Shown: positions 9,501-18,628, numbered from the stretch's first letter. The stretch is DNA of 64,000 bases from Embleya hyalina (GCF_003967355.1 NZ_BIFH01000032.1:14632-78631); one strand, 5' to 3'. Made by a program: numbers and translations. The notes: generated from the letters alone by a model not told the origin.

Positions 9501-12500
9501 GCCGGCGAACTTCGCGGCGGGGGACCCAACTTCACGGTCACCGCGGTCGACGGAGACTTCCGGATCTGGGGGCCTCGCGGCGCCGACGGCGGCCACCCGC
9601 TGCTCGCCGACGCGCGGCTTCTGGACGACGGGACGTTCCGGGTCTCCGACGGCGCGCCGGGCGACCACAACGGCTTCGAGATCTGGGCGCACGCGGACGA
9701 GCAGGTGCTCAGGACCGCGTACCCGGGGCCGGACGGCACGTTCCACGTCCACGAGGGCCCGCGCGGCAGCAGCGACGACTTCGGCATCTGGGGACCTCGC
9801 GATCCCGACACCGGCCTCCATCCGGTCCTGGGCGAGGCGCGCCGCCTGCCGGACGGCACCTGGCGGGTCGAGAACCCGGCGAACCGTCCCGCGGGCGACT
9901 TCCGGATCCTGGGACCACGCGGCGCCGACGGCGCCCACCCGGTCCTGCGCGACGTGCACGTCGCGGGCAACGGCACACATCACGTCTACGACGGGCCCCT
10001 GACCGATCCCGGACGCAACTTCGAGATCCGCTCCGCGGCCGACGGCAGGCTGCTCGGCCGTGCCGAATTCCGGGCCGGTACCGACGATTTTCGCGTCACC
10101 AACGTCGGCGACCGGCACTTCCAGACCTGGGGACCCCGCGATCCCGCCACCGGCGCCCACCCCCTCCTCGAGGACGCCCGGGCCCGGGCCGACGGCACGT
10201 ATCACGTCCATGCCGGCCCTCACTCCGCCCCCGGACAGAGCTTCGAGATCTGGTCCGACACCGAGGGCACCGTCCTCAGGAACGCCGAATACCGCGCGGC
10301 CACCGACGACTTCCATGTCACCAACGTCGGCGACGAGCACTTTCAGACCTGGGGACCCCGCGACCCCGACACCGGCGTGCACCCGGTGCGCGAGGACGGG
10401 TACGCGCTCGGCGGGGATCGTTTCCAGGTGTTCGAGGGGCCGCGCGGGAGCGCCGAGCGGTTTGGGATCCATGGTCCCGCCGACGCGAACGGTGTCCGGC
10501 CGCCGGCGACGCGGCACGGGTACGCGCTGGGCGACGGCACCTGGCAGGTCTACGAAGGAGCCGCGCACGGTCGGCTGGACGACTTCCGAATCTGGGGCGC
10601 GGACAACGCCCCGCTCCGGACCGGGACCCGCATCCGGGCCACCGAGCGTTTCCGGGTCACCGACGAGGGAGGCGACCACTTCCAGATCTGGGGCCCGCGC
10701 GGCGCGGACGGCACCGCACCCGAGGTGTTCAGGGACGCTCGCCGGCTGACCGACCGGCGGTATCAGGTCTTCGAGGGCCCGCCCACGGCCGCCGACCGCA
10801 ACTTCGAGGTGTGGGCGAGTGATGCGTTCCGGATCGACCGGAACGGCACCGTGCACGGCGGCAAGGTCACGCACGTCGGGGAACGGGTGGGCGAGACCGG
10901 TCACTTCCGGGTCACCGACCGGCTGCGCGACACCTGGGAGAAATGGGACGGCGCCGACCTGGCGAACCATCGGCTGCTGGAGTACCCGCTGAACGGACCG
11001 ATCCCCGGCGTCGTACGGCGCATCGACCACACGAACGGCACCTGGCAGGACGTACGTCCCGCCGACGCCCCGCTCGGCCACGACGTCGGCTGGGAGCACA
11101 TGCCCTTCCGCAAGGGCACGGTCGAGCAGTGGCCCGCCGGGCCGAACGGTGAGTACAAGGGCATCCGCACGCTCACCGACGGCAACGGCAACATCGTGCA
11201 CACTCGCGACCCCTCGGTCGCCGACGGCCACTGGATCGAGGCGGTGCGCGACCACGCCGGCAAGTGGAGGTGGCTGGAGAAGACCGGCGAGGGTCGCACG
11301 ATCGCCTCCGGTCGGCGCTACGTGCGCTGGGACACCACCGCGTACGACGTGATCGACGGCGTCTTCGACCTCAACGCCCGGCACCTGTTCGGCGGCAAGG
11401 TCCGGGACATCTTCCCGCAGCTCGACGGGGGTCGGTTCGTCGCCGAGAAGAACGGCCTCACGGACTGGCGCTGGCAGAAGTGGGACGCCGACGGCGCGCT
11501 CCAGGCCAGGGGCCGGCTGGAATATCGGGTCGACCCGAACCTGGGGTTCCGCGCCCGGGTCGCCGAAGTCCGGCTCCCCGACGGTACGTTCCACCGGCTC
11601 ACCGACGCCGACCGTCCCCTCGTCGCCTTCGAGCGGTTCGCGCCCATGCGCGGCAGCACCAAGGGCGACAAGTTCTTCTCCGCGCCCGACAAGGCCCGCG
11701 GCACCCGGCAGTTCACGTTCGACGCGAACGCGCGGCCCGCGGACCAGTTCAAGTACTCCGTCGAGCGCAACTACGTGAACGAGGAGGCGGCCACCTTCAC
11801 CAAGTTCGGCGAGACCGAGCTGAAGGTCCGGCGGATCTGGCAACAACGCTTCGACACCCCGTTCTTCCCCGGGCGGGTGGACTTCCCCGGCAACCCGGTC
11901 ACCGGCGACAGTCGGCTGTACCGGTACTGGACCGTCTCGGAGAAGAGCGGCGGGGAGACCACCGCCCGCACGCTGCGCGTGCAGCGTCTGGACGGCACCT
12001 GGCAGGACTTCACCGCGAACCGCGAGTTGGTGCGGGAGAGTCGGGTCCTGGCCGACGGCCGCAGGATCGAGTTCACCGCCGACGTCCCGGGGCGCGGCGG
12101 CACCTGGCGGGAGGTGGGCGGCACCGGCACCGGGCCGCGGGTCTTCGACGACAACCGGGGCTGGATCGACTACGCCGACGAGGCCCGCACGATCGAGGTC
12201 CGCAAGACCGTCGACGCCCAGGGCACGGTGCGCGAGTATCCCGGCGCCGCGGGCGACGCGGGCGCCTGGGTGGATCGCAACCGCTTCGGCCAACTGGTCG
12301 CGCGCCGGGACGAGATCACCGGCGGCTTCCTCGAGGCCCACATGCGGAAGGGGCCGGACGGCGAGTTCACCTGGACCAAGCAGGCCACACCCGGCAACCC
12401 GCCCTTCGAGGGACCGACCACCGGCACCCGCACCACCAATCGCGCCGGCGCGCGGATGTGGGGCGAGGGATTCGACGACGCGTTCAAGGACTACGCCCGG

Positions 12501-13889
12501 ATCGACGGGCGGAACGTACTGGTCCACGAGCGCAAGTCGCTGGCCGACGGTCGCACCGCGATCATCGAGCGACACGGCGCCGACGACTACCGGACCACGG
12601 TCGTCGACCGGAACGGCGCCCCCGACCCGGCCCCCGGCGGTGGTGACGTGCGGCATGTCGGCGCCGACACGAAGATGTGGCGCGACGAGTACACCGACGC
12701 CGCCGGCAACGTGCACACCCTCCGCGAGGGGCGCGGCGACGCGATCCGCGAGTATCACGTCGTCGACGGCAGGGCCGATCCGCGGCACTGGGACGACGTC
12801 CGCAACGGCACCAGAATCCGCTCCTACGAGCCGATCACGCACGGTGGGCAACCGGTCGGCTACCTGGAGAAGGACATCGCCTACCTCCAGCAGCGCATCT
12901 ACGACGGCGACGGCAACCTCGTGGTCCACCAGGGCCTGTCCACCCGGATCTTCGAGAAGACGCGGACCGCGGACCCGAGCGTGGTCAACCGGATCGAGTC
13001 CAAGCTGCACCCCGACAAGGCCCTGGCCAAGGGCGTCGACTCGCGGTTCAAGCTGGTCGGGCGCGGGGTGGACCATCCCGGCGCGCTGAACGACTTCCGC
13101 GGCTACAACCGGGCTCTCGCGGACACCAACCGGCGGCACTGGGGTGCGTACGACCGGCTGACCGGCTCGGCGGAGTGGACCTTCGAGCAGAAGGTGTGGA
13201 CCAAGGTCGGCATGGAGTTCATGCAGGACTTCGGCTTCTCCGTGCTGGCCGGCATGATCACCGAGTGGATCAACGACGGGAGCATCTCCGGTTCCGACTG
13301 GGGGAAGATCTTCCTCAACTCGGCGGTCTCCGCGTCGTTCGCCGGTCTGATGGCCCGCTTCCACGAACTCAAGCTGAAGCCCGGGTCGTTCTCCCCCAAG
13401 CAGTTCAAGGACGGGCTCACCGCCAACGACTTCGGCAAGCCGTTCAACACGAACCCCTACTTCGGCGACAACTGGAAGACCGACTGGTCCAACTTCGACA
13501 CCGCGTTGCGCTGGCGCTCGGGGATGTACAAGTACAGCCTGGGACTTGCGGTCAACCCGATCGTCGCGTTCGTCAACGGGTCGATCAACGCCGCGGTGTT
13601 CGGCGACAAGAACGGCGTCAAGCACTACGGCCTGGACGCGCTGAAGTTCGGCGGGGTCGCGGCACTCGGCTCGCTGGCCGGTTCGGCGTTCGGCCCGGGG
13701 GCGTTCAAGTTCGCCTACGACGCCTACGCGGCGGGCCGGTTCTGGCGCAAGTCCGGGATCCTGGACCTCGGCATCAAGTTCGGTGAGAAGTTGATCGACG
13801 CCCAGCTCAACAAGCTCTTCCAGAAGGCGCTCGGGCTGAACGAGAAGTATCTCTACCCGCCCACGCCCGAGAACGGACAAAAGCCGTGA
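6567..13889 (+). CDS. giant multidomain protein, candidate type VII secreted effector
   Basis: 2440 residues. The ATG at 6567 is preceded by CGGAGGG. Residues 20-160 form a helical WXG/LXG-like region, and residues 165-370 are strongly hydrophobic and Gly-rich with several possible membrane helices. Residues 560-770 are a Pro/Ala/Gly linker. Residues 905-1445 hold about nine imperfect beta-rich repeats of 45-60 residues with the core FxIWGPR..DG.HP. Residues 1445-2200 are more Trp- and Asp-rich beta segments. The last 240 residues contain another hydrophobic, glycine-rich segment. It overlaps the next gene by GTGA. The layout (export-type N-terminus, long repeats, C-terminal payload-like domain) resembles polymorphic toxins, but no nuclease, ADP-ribosyltransferase or peptidase motif was recognised. 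Confidence 0.85.
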   Translation: MPRNVDAATLKKLGYTGDQTPGDPDSIRDASLYLAALAKKAGDASLKLAGLVQDDAKAPLMGEAATELRSHVKDQLKLFVDKLAQATQIASTALSTYATDLLAAQQKGQEALNAAAPLPEGDPGLAAAKSTMATARTMYLEAVEKARKALAPATALKTSPKTVAEEFWDFFKIFTIVLTVLGVLFGGPLGLLAFGANLVVLGKTIADFANGKATGLELFLNILGVLFPSTKALLPALLSGLKNLLVGLGKGAVNLFKGAGNLLSLLSTGLKGFNLSGWRFALAYAGLLTGALAFKGGVLVGKLLVLPFKAIVWVGKTAWAVGKKGFGELKGWGSLGILLPVAGDEIAKLGLARALRIGFWERGVLGSQKDFIRAGLAVPPAAAGTAGKIGGHTLDKLPMPPGLGAGRDLSSFTGFGLHDMPRLGSSFDTAVFVPAASGLYTAHHGLGVYSFGNTLLGHEGLQSLGTTIGHGVTPQLQWNSLHDVLDQAVGGTSALHGLDVGALSPHTLGGAVESTQSFAKSAIGVGEEVRMTPLPEIRRLTHGDTTLTTSGMDRFVATHTDALTNKVTVANAVPAPALPNAVHTPGAPASVHAPNSGQTPGAVHTPNAGAGIGAGAGAAKVDVFDLLAPGAGKGGSTPPPPSVPPTTPVAPGVSALHQDNALNLLAGGSRTGDQLPAASARFTPVDLAGGNSAGALRPDLAGGRKAIDTVSALVGEKIPMRADPPPVGHTPPPPATPTAAPPPPVVPGREPLPPNALANFGAEQRTVVTRALDDVATGPGPGGKSTQGLPGSRFEAWHDYSRAQSAFDRAATTEQALRTRLLTGDTSSGTVRAQLMLATAERANARLALEDATTALKAWGVDPLHAAPAVAEAVSKLRGLPGGMTPVEHVLDARVRVPDSWPRGGGAVGRNDPVVHMFRSGDTVDHFEVLGPMGPGGTRPLLHDGYLLSDGTYQVFHGEFGADSAFDIWADTSGTLRAAGELRGGGPNFTVTAVDGDFRIWGPRGADGGHPLLADARLLDDGTFRVSDGAPGDHNGFEIWAHADEQVLRTAYPGPDGTFHVHEGPRGSSDDFGIWGPRDPDTGLHPVLGEARRLPDGTWRVENPANRPAGDFRILGPRGADGAHPVLRDVHVAGNGTHHVYDGPLTDPGRNFEIRSAADGRLLGRAEFRAGTDDFRVTNVGDRHFQTWGPRDPATGAHPLLEDARARADGTYHVHAGPHSAPGQSFEIWSDTEGTVLRNAEYRAATDDFHVTNVGDEHFQTWGPRDPDTGVHPVREDGYALGGDRFQVFEGPRGSAERFGIHGPADANGVRPPATRHGYALGDGTWQVYEGAAHGRLDDFRIWGADNAPLRTGTRIRATERFRVTDEGGDHFQIWGPRGADGTAPEVFRDARRLTDRRYQVFEGPPTAADRNFEVWASDAFRIDRNGTVHGGKVTHVGERVGETGHFRVTDRLRDTWEKWDGADLANHRLLEYPLNGPIPGVVRRIDHTNGTWQDVRPADAPLGHDVGWEHMPFRKGTVEQWPAGPNGEYKGIRTLTDGNGNIVHTRDPSVADGHWIEAVRDHAGKWRWLEKTGEGRTIASGRRYVRWDTTAYDVIDGVFDLNARHLFGGKVRDIFPQLDGGRFVAEKNGLTDWRWQKWDADGALQARGRLEYRVDPNLGFRARVAEVRLPDGTFHRLTDADRPLVAFERFAPMRGSTKGDKFFSAPDKARGTRQFTFDANARPADQFKYSVERNYVNEEAATFTKFGETELKVRRIWQQRFDTPFFPGRVDFPGNPVTGDSRLYRYWTVSEKSGGETTARTLRVQRLDGTWQDFTANRELVRESRVLADGRRIEFTADVPGRGGTWREVGGTGTGPRVFDDNRGWIDYADEARTIEVRKTVDAQGTVREYPGAAGDAGAWVDRNRFGQLVARRDEITGGFLEAHMRKGPDGEFTWTKQATPGNPPFEGPTTGTRTTNRAGARMWGEGFDDAFKDYARIDGRNVLVHERKSLADGRTAIIERHGADDYRTTVVDRNGAPDPAPGGGDVRHVGADTKMWRDEYTDAAGNVHTLREGRGDAIREYHVVDGRADPRHWDDVRNGTRIRSYEPITHGGQPVGYLEKDIAYLQQRIYDGDGNLVVHQGLSTRIFEKTRTADPSVVNRIESKLHPDKALAKGVDSRFKLVGRGVDHPGALNDFRGYNRALADTNRRHWGAYDRLTGSAEWTFEQKVWTKVGMEFMQDFGFSVLAGMITEWINDGSISGSDWGKIFLNSAVSASFAGLMARFHELKLKPGSFSPKQFKDGLTANDFGKPFNTNPYFGDNWKTDWSNFDTALRWRSGMYKYSLGLAVNPIVAFVNGSINAAVFGDKNGVKHYGLDALKFGGVAALGSLAGSAFGPGAFKFAYDAYAAGRFWRKSGILDLGIKFGEKLIDAQLNKLFQKALGLNEKYLYPPTPENGQKP
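9300..10860 (+). repeat. tandem degenerate repeats inside the giant gene
   Basis: The encoded protein repeats a pattern F-x-I/T-W-G-P-R-x-x-D-G-x-H-P-x-L-x-D-A-R about nine times. Each copy is followed by DGT and an aromatic residue. Adjacent DNA copies near 10080-10160 and 10300-10380 are close to identical, which points to recent unit duplication. Confidence 0.7.
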
Positions 13890-16510
13890 GTGTGTTCGGC
13901 AACCGCGGCAATCGCGGCCCCCGGGGCGACCGCCCCCAGCGTGGTGGTCGACCCGTCACCACCGGTCGCACCATCGCGGAGCTGATCGGTGCCGCGCCCG
14001 ACGGCGCCCGCGTCCTGATCGCCCCCGGCGAGTATCGCGAGCACGTCGTGCTCGATCGCGGCGTGGTCCTGGTCGCCGAACAGGGGCCCGGCAGCGTACG
14101 CCTGACGGGTGCTCACGACGTCGCGCTGACCGTCTCCGGCGGGGTCGGCGTCCGGGTCGAGGGGGTAGTCCTGATCGCGGCCGACGCGGCCGCCCCCGCC
14201 GTGCGGGTCACCGGTACCGCCGAGGTCGCCTTCGACGACTGCCGCGTCCTGGGCGGCCGGGTGGAGATCGTCGACACCGCCCGGGTCCGGCTGGGCGACT
14301 GCCGAATATCGGCCGCCGGGGTGGCCGGGGTGTCGGTGGCCGACGACGCGCGCCTGTCCATGACGGGCTGTCGGATCTGCGCGGTGGACGGCGCGGGTGT
14401 GCTCCTGACCGGGTCGGCCACGGTGACCCTCGCCGATTCGGTGGTCACCGAGGCCGGCGTCGGCCTGAACGTGCGGGACACCGCGAGCGTGCAGGTGCGC
14501 GGCTGCGCCTTCGTCCGCTGCACGCACAACGCCGTCCTGGTGGAGAACGAGGCCATGGCCGGCCTGGACGCCTGCCGCTGCACCGAGAGCGGCGAGGACG
14601 CCGTACTGGTGCGCTGCGTCGCGAAGTTGACCATGCGGGGCAGTGCGGTCGACCGCGCCGGGGCCTCCGGGGTGGCCGCGATCGGGCAGGCCTCGGCGAA
14701 CGTCCTGGACTGCCAGATCGTCGGTGCCGCGCTCAGCGGCGCGGTCGCCGACGAGGAGTCCCGCCTCGACCTGGTCGGCGGCCTGATCCGGGCCACCGGC
14801 GCCAACGGCGTCTTCGCCCGCGGGTCGGCCCGGGTCGGCCTGGACGGCGTCGTGATCGCCGACACCGCGTTCACCGCCGTGCACCTGGACGAGCACGCGC
14901 ACGGCGAACTGGCCGCCGTCGTGCTCGGCCCCACCCCCGAGCACGGCCTGTGCGTCGCGGGCGCGGCCGGCGTCACCGCGACCGGCCTGCTGGTGCGCGC
15001 CGCCGAGATGACCGGCATCCACCTCGGCGGCACCGGTACCGCCCGAGTGCACGCGTCCGCGGCGCACCGCTGCGGGATCGGGCTGCGCGTGGACGAGGGG
15101 ATCGACGCGGAGATCGAGGACGGCACGTTCGCCGCCACCGGGCGGGCCGGGATCGAGGTGGGTCCGGACGCCCGGCCGACGTTGCGCCGGGTCCGGGTCG
15201 CCCGCGCCGGCACCGCCGGGGTGGTCGTGCACGAACGCGCGGCGCCCGTCCTGGAGGACTGCGCGGTCACGGACAGCGCGGGCTCGGCGATGGTGGTGTG
15301 GACGGACGCCGCGCCCGTGGTCCGGGCCGGCGCGCTCACCGGCGCGGGCAAGAACGGCGTGTACCTCAAGGGCGGCGCGGGCGGCGAGTTCACCGACTGC
15401 GTGCTGGGCGGCTCGGCCTATCCGGCGGTCTACGTGGCCGCCGGCGCGGCGCCCGTGCTGCGCGCGTGCACGTTCCGGGACTGCCCGGGCGACGCGACCA
15501 TCGAGGATCCGGAGCAGACCTCGGCGGTGTTCGCGGACTGCGTGGCCCGGGGGGTCGCCGAGGTCCTGGTGTCCGGCCGGGGCACGGCGCCGCCGGCGGG
15601 CCCGAACGGTGTCGTCGAGGGCTCCGACGCGGCGGGCGACGCGCCGGAGCCGCCGGCGGATCTGGGCACGCTGCTCACCGAGCTGGACGCATTGGTCGGA
15701 CTGGCCCGGGTCAAGCACGATGTGGCCACACTCGTGCAGTTGATGCAGTTGGTCCGCCGCCGCGAGGAGGCCGGTCTGACCCCGCCGCCGCTGAGTCGAC
15801 ACCTGGTGTTCGCCGGCAATCCGGGTACCGGCAAGACCACCGTGGCACGTTTGTACGGGCGGATCCTGGCCGCGCTCGGCATGCTCTCGCGCGGTCACCT
15901 GGTGGAGGCCGATCGCGGTGCGCTGGTCGGCGAGTACGTCGGGCACACCGCACCACGCACGACGGCGATCTTCCGCAAGGCGCTGGGCGGCGTGTTGTTC
16001 ATCGACGAGGCGTACTCGTTGACGTCGGCGGGCGGCAGCGACTTCGGGCAGGAGGCGATCGCGACACTGGTCAAGCTGATGGAGGATCACCGCGACGACA
16101 TCGTGGTGATCGTCGCCGGCTATCCGGACGAGATGCATCGCTTCATCGACTCCAACCCCGGTCTGGACTCGCGGTTCAACCGCACCGTGGTGTTCGAGGA
16201 CTACGCGTCGGTGGATCTGGTGCGCATCGTCGAACACCAGGCCGCGGCCTACGAGTACACCCTCGACGAATCGGCACGCGCGGGCCTGTTGGCCTACTTC
16301 GAATCGGTCCCGCGCGACCGGCGGTTCGGCAACGGGCGTTCCGCGCGACAGGCCTTCCAGGAGATGACCGAGCGGCATGCCCGACGCATCTCCGCCATCG
16401 CCGAGGTGACCCCCGAGGATCTGGTCTCCCTGCGCGCACCCGACCTCCCCGATCTCGTTCCGGCCGCCGGCGATCCCGCCCGGGCGGCCGAACCGACTGC
16501 GAAAGGCTGA
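13886..16510 (+). CDS. right-handed beta-helix / AAA+ ATPase fusion (CbbX/EccA/SpoVK type)
   Basis: 874 residues. Residues 30-560 are a long series of parallel beta-helix coils with repeated V/L-x-x-C/A-x-V/I turns. After a linker, residues 590-850 are a CbxX/CfqX-type AAA+ domain with Walker A GNPGTGKT near 644, Walker B FIDEAYS near 705, a VIVAGYPDEM sensor strand and a RFGNGRSAR sensor-2 region. EccA, the cytosolic ATPase of type VII systems, has the same AAA domain but TPRs in front; here a beta-helix takes that place. The GTG start overlaps the stop of the giant gene (GTGA), so translation is coupled. A chaperone or disassembly role for the giant protein is inferred from this coupling. 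Confidence 0.88.
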   Translation: MSVFGNRGNRGPRGDRPQRGGRPVTTGRTIAELIGAAPDGARVLIAPGEYREHVVLDRGVVLVAEQGPGSVRLTGAHDVALTVSGGVGVRVEGVVLIAADAAAPAVRVTGTAEVAFDDCRVLGGRVEIVDTARVRLGDCRISAAGVAGVSVADDARLSMTGCRICAVDGAGVLLTGSATVTLADSVVTEAGVGLNVRDTASVQVRGCAFVRCTHNAVLVENEAMAGLDACRCTESGEDAVLVRCVAKLTMRGSAVDRAGASGVAAIGQASANVLDCQIVGAALSGAVADEESRLDLVGGLIRATGANGVFARGSARVGLDGVVIADTAFTAVHLDEHAHGELAAVVLGPTPEHGLCVAGAAGVTATGLLVRAAEMTGIHLGGTGTARVHASAAHRCGIGLRVDEGIDAEIEDGTFAATGRAGIEVGPDARPTLRRVRVARAGTAGVVVHERAAPVLEDCAVTDSAGSAMVVWTDAAPVVRAGALTGAGKNGVYLKGGAGGEFTDCVLGGSAYPAVYVAAGAAPVLRACTFRDCPGDATIEDPEQTSAVFADCVARGVAEVLVSGRGTAPPAGPNGVVEGSDAAGDAPEPPADLGTLLTELDALVGLARVKHDVATLVQLMQLVRRREEAGLTPPPLSRHLVFAGNPGTGKTTVARLYGRILAALGMLSRGHLVEADRGALVGEYVGHTAPRTTAIFRKALGGVLFIDEAYSLTSAGGSDFGQEAIATLVKLMEDHRDDIVVIVAGYPDEMHRFIDSNPGLDSRFNRTVVFEDYASVDLVRIVEHQAAAYEYTLDESARAGLLAYFESVPRDRRFGNGRSARQAFQEMTERHARRISAIAEVTPEDLVSLRAPDLPDLVPAAGDPARAAEPTAKG

Positions 16511-16512
16511 AC

Positions 16513-17649
16513 ATGGCCGAACCACCCAACCCGAACGCGGACTTCCAGCGCGCGTTCGCCCGCTCGGTGCGCACGCCGATGCGACCGCTGCGGCCCGGCC
16601 GCCGGGTCTGGGCCGTGAGCCTGGGCATGCCGGTGCTGGCCGCGGCCGGTCTGGCGGCGGTGACCGTCGTCTCCGCGATCGACCTCGGCGGCGACGACGG
16701 CGCTCGGCGCAAGCCGGTGGCGCAGGCCGCGCCGATGCAGGACAAGCCCGTGGAGGTGCTGCCGAGCGGTGGCTCGGCGGCGCCGCAGAGCGCTCCGAGC
16801 GCCGGGAGCGGCACCGGCGACCCCGGCCCGACCGGCGCGGGCACGCCCGGCGGCGGCGCGGCGTATCCGCCGGGCTATCCGTACCCGAACGGCGGCTCCT
16901 CCGGCGGGGGCGCGTCGGGTGGCGGCGGCGCGTCGGGTGGTTCGGCGGCGGGCGGCTCGACCGGCACGTTCGGCGGCGGCGGTTCGACGCCCGACGCGCG
17001 GAACCCGGCCACGGGTTCGCCCGGCGGCGGGGGCGGTACGGCGCCCGCGCCCGGTGGCGGCAGCCCCGGCGGTTCCGGCAACAAGCCGGCCCCACCGCCG
17101 GTGCAGCCCGATTCGTTGGCCCCGAAGCAGACCTTCGTGGGCACCTCGGGCTACGGCTGCGCGAACAACGGCGCGAGCGGTTTCGCCGAGGTCGGCCGCT
17201 ACAGCGACGGCTCCAAGGGCTGGTACACCGTGGGCAGCGGCGGGTGGAACAAGGACGGCTGCAACGGGAAGTTCGACGCGGTCCCGATGTCCGGGGACAA
17301 GAACAAGGACGACTCGAGCGCGCGCGTGTTGTGGTGGTTCGACGTCGGCAACGCCTCCAAGCGCTGCCAGTTGAGCGTGTACGTGCCCTCGGGCAACGGC
17401 CGCGACGTCGGCGGGAACCCGGCCCAGTACTACGTGCTGCGCTCCAGGGACGATGACAAAACCGGTGCCTGGTACGGCCAGTTCCAGGTCGACCAGGTGG
17501 GCAACAAGGGACGTTGGGTGAGCGCGGGCACCTTCCCGGTGACCAACGGCAAGGTCGCGGTGAAGCTGGTCACGCGCGGCGTCGACTGGGGCGGCACCGC
17601 GGGTGCGCACCTGGCGGCCGGTCAGGTCCAGGCGAGCTGCACGGGCTGA
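16513..17649 (+). CDS. exported Gly/Ser/Pro-rich protein with golvesin-like C-terminal domain
   Basis: 378 residues. A short basic N-terminus (1-35) is followed by one hydrophobic helix (about 36-55) acting as signal anchor. Residues 60-195 are a flexible Gly/Ser/Pro/Ala linker. The C-terminal 180 residues are a beta-rich domain with four cysteines. The pattern V-P-S-G, A-Q-Y-Y-V, F-Q-V-D-Q-V, G-R-W-V-S-A-G-T-F and a final ligand-like strand matches golvesin/Xly-type surface-binding domains. The ATG lies 2 bp after the previous stop with GAAAGG ahead, so it closes the operon started by the giant gene. It is probably outside the membrane and may anchor or guide the secreted product; that role is inferred. 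Confidence 0.75.
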   Translation: MAEPPNPNADFQRAFARSVRTPMRPLRPGRRVWAVSLGMPVLAAAGLAAVTVVSAIDLGGDDGARRKPVAQAAPMQDKPVEVLPSGGSAAPQSAPSAGSGTGDPGPTGAGTPGGGAAYPPGYPYPNGGSSGGGASGGGGASGGSAAGGSTGTFGGGGSTPDARNPATGSPGGGGGTAPAPGGGSPGGSGNKPAPPPVQPDSLAPKQTFVGTSGYGCANNGASGFAEVGRYSDGSKGWYTVGSGGWNKDGCNGKFDAVPMSGDKNKDDSSARVLWWFDVGNASKRCQLSVYVPSGNGRDVGGNPAQYYVLRSRDDDKTGAWYGQFQVDQVGNKGRWVSAGTFPVTNGKVAVKLVTRGVDWGGTAGAHLAAGQVQASCTG

Positions 17650-17685
17650 TCCGAGGACGCGGCCGGCGCCCGGCCCAAAACGACG

Positions 17686-17722
17686 ATGTCCGTGCTCGAT
17701 CCCCACGATCGGGCACGGACAT
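17686..17722. terminator. bidirectional hairpin terminator
   Basis: Sixteen-base arms (ATGTCCGTGCTCGATC and GATCGGGCACGGACAT, one G-T pair) flank a 5-nt loop CCCAC. The hairpin lies between two convergent genes and marks the boundary between the secretion locus and the polysaccharide cluster. Confidence 0.85.
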
Positions 17723-17748
17723 TCGCACGTCTCGGTGTAGCCTCGGCC

Positions 17749-18522
17749 TCAGGACACCTCTTCGGCCAGCGAGTCCCCCGCGTGCCGCTGCGGGGGCAGC
17801 AGGCGGGTCGGATCCACCGGCGAGTGGGTGATCGGCCCGCTCCAGACGATGGGTCTGGGCAGCGGGAACGCGTCGGTGCGCGGGGTACGCACGGGCGCGG
17901 GGCGCGGCTGCTGCTTCGCCTCGGCCGAGGTGCCGGTCTCGGCCGAGGCCGGCACCGGGAAGCCCGGGTTGACCCCGCCGGCGGCGGTGATCCCGGACGG
18001 GCGCAGCAGTACCCCGACGGTGCGCCACAGGATGACCAGGTCGAGCCGCGCGCCTCGGTTGCGCACGTACCACAGGTCGTACTCGATCCGTACCGGCCAG
18101 CTGAGCGCGTTGCGGCCCTGGACCTGCGCCCAGCCGGTCAGGCCGGGGCGCACGTCCAGTCGGCCGCGCTGGCGTGGGCTGTAGTGCACGACCTGGCTCG
18201 GCAGCGTCGGCCGGGGGCCGATGATGCCCATGTCCCCGCGCAACACGTTGATCAGCTGCGGCAGTTCGTCCAGGCTGGTGGTGCGCAGGAGTTGCCCGAC
18301 CCGGGTGATCCGGGTCGCGTCGGGTTCGTCCGGATATCGCTGGTCGAGCATGGTGCGGAACTTCAGGATCTCGAAGTCGCGGCCGTGTAGGCCGCTTCGG
18401 GTCTGACGAAACAACGCGGGTCCACCCATGGTCGCGCGGATCATCACGTGGATCGCGAGCAGTACCGGTCCCAGTAGAACCAGTGCCACCGCGGCCACGG
18501 TGATGTCGAACAGTCGTCGCAT
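17749..18522 (-). CDS. initiating sugar-phosphate transferase (PglC/WcaJ family)
   Basis: 257 residues. It should transfer a sugar-1-phosphate from a nucleotide sugar to undecaprenyl phosphate, starting repeat-unit assembly at the membrane. One N-terminal membrane helix (8-28) is followed by the family motifs KFRTM, TSLDELPQLINVLRG, GPRPTLPSQ and RPGLTGWAQVQGRN. It has only the catalytic core, as in small PglC-type enzymes, without the four extra helices of WbaP/WcaJ. The last 60 residues are Pro/Ala-rich. A strong AGGGGAGGGG precedes ATG. The gene is the last of a minus-strand run of five cluster genes. Confidence 0.9.
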   Translation of the reverse strand: MRRLFDITVAAVALVLLGPVLLAIHVMIRATMGGPALFRQTRSGLHGRDFEILKFRTMLDQRYPDEPDATRITRVGQLLRTTSLDELPQLINVLRGDMGIIGPRPTLPSQVVHYSPRQRGRLDVRPGLTGWAQVQGRNALSWPVRIEYDLWYVRNRGARLDLVILWRTVGVLLRPSGITAAGGVNPGFPVPASAETGTSAEAKQQPRPAPVRTPRTDAFPLPRPIVWSGPITHSPVDPTRLLPPQRHAGDSLAEEVS

Positions 18523-18628
18523 GCCATGCCCCTCCCCTGGTGTGGCGTTGGATTGTGGTGTTCTGCGGGCGCCGGTGGCGTCTCCCTCACCGGCCGGCGC
18601 CTCGTGTGTGCCTCAGTGCCTCGGTGCC

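Noticed and set aside
8940-13880. 1646-residue frame antisense to the giant gene
   Set aside because: No start signal or domain; repeats in it are only the reverse of the coding repeats.
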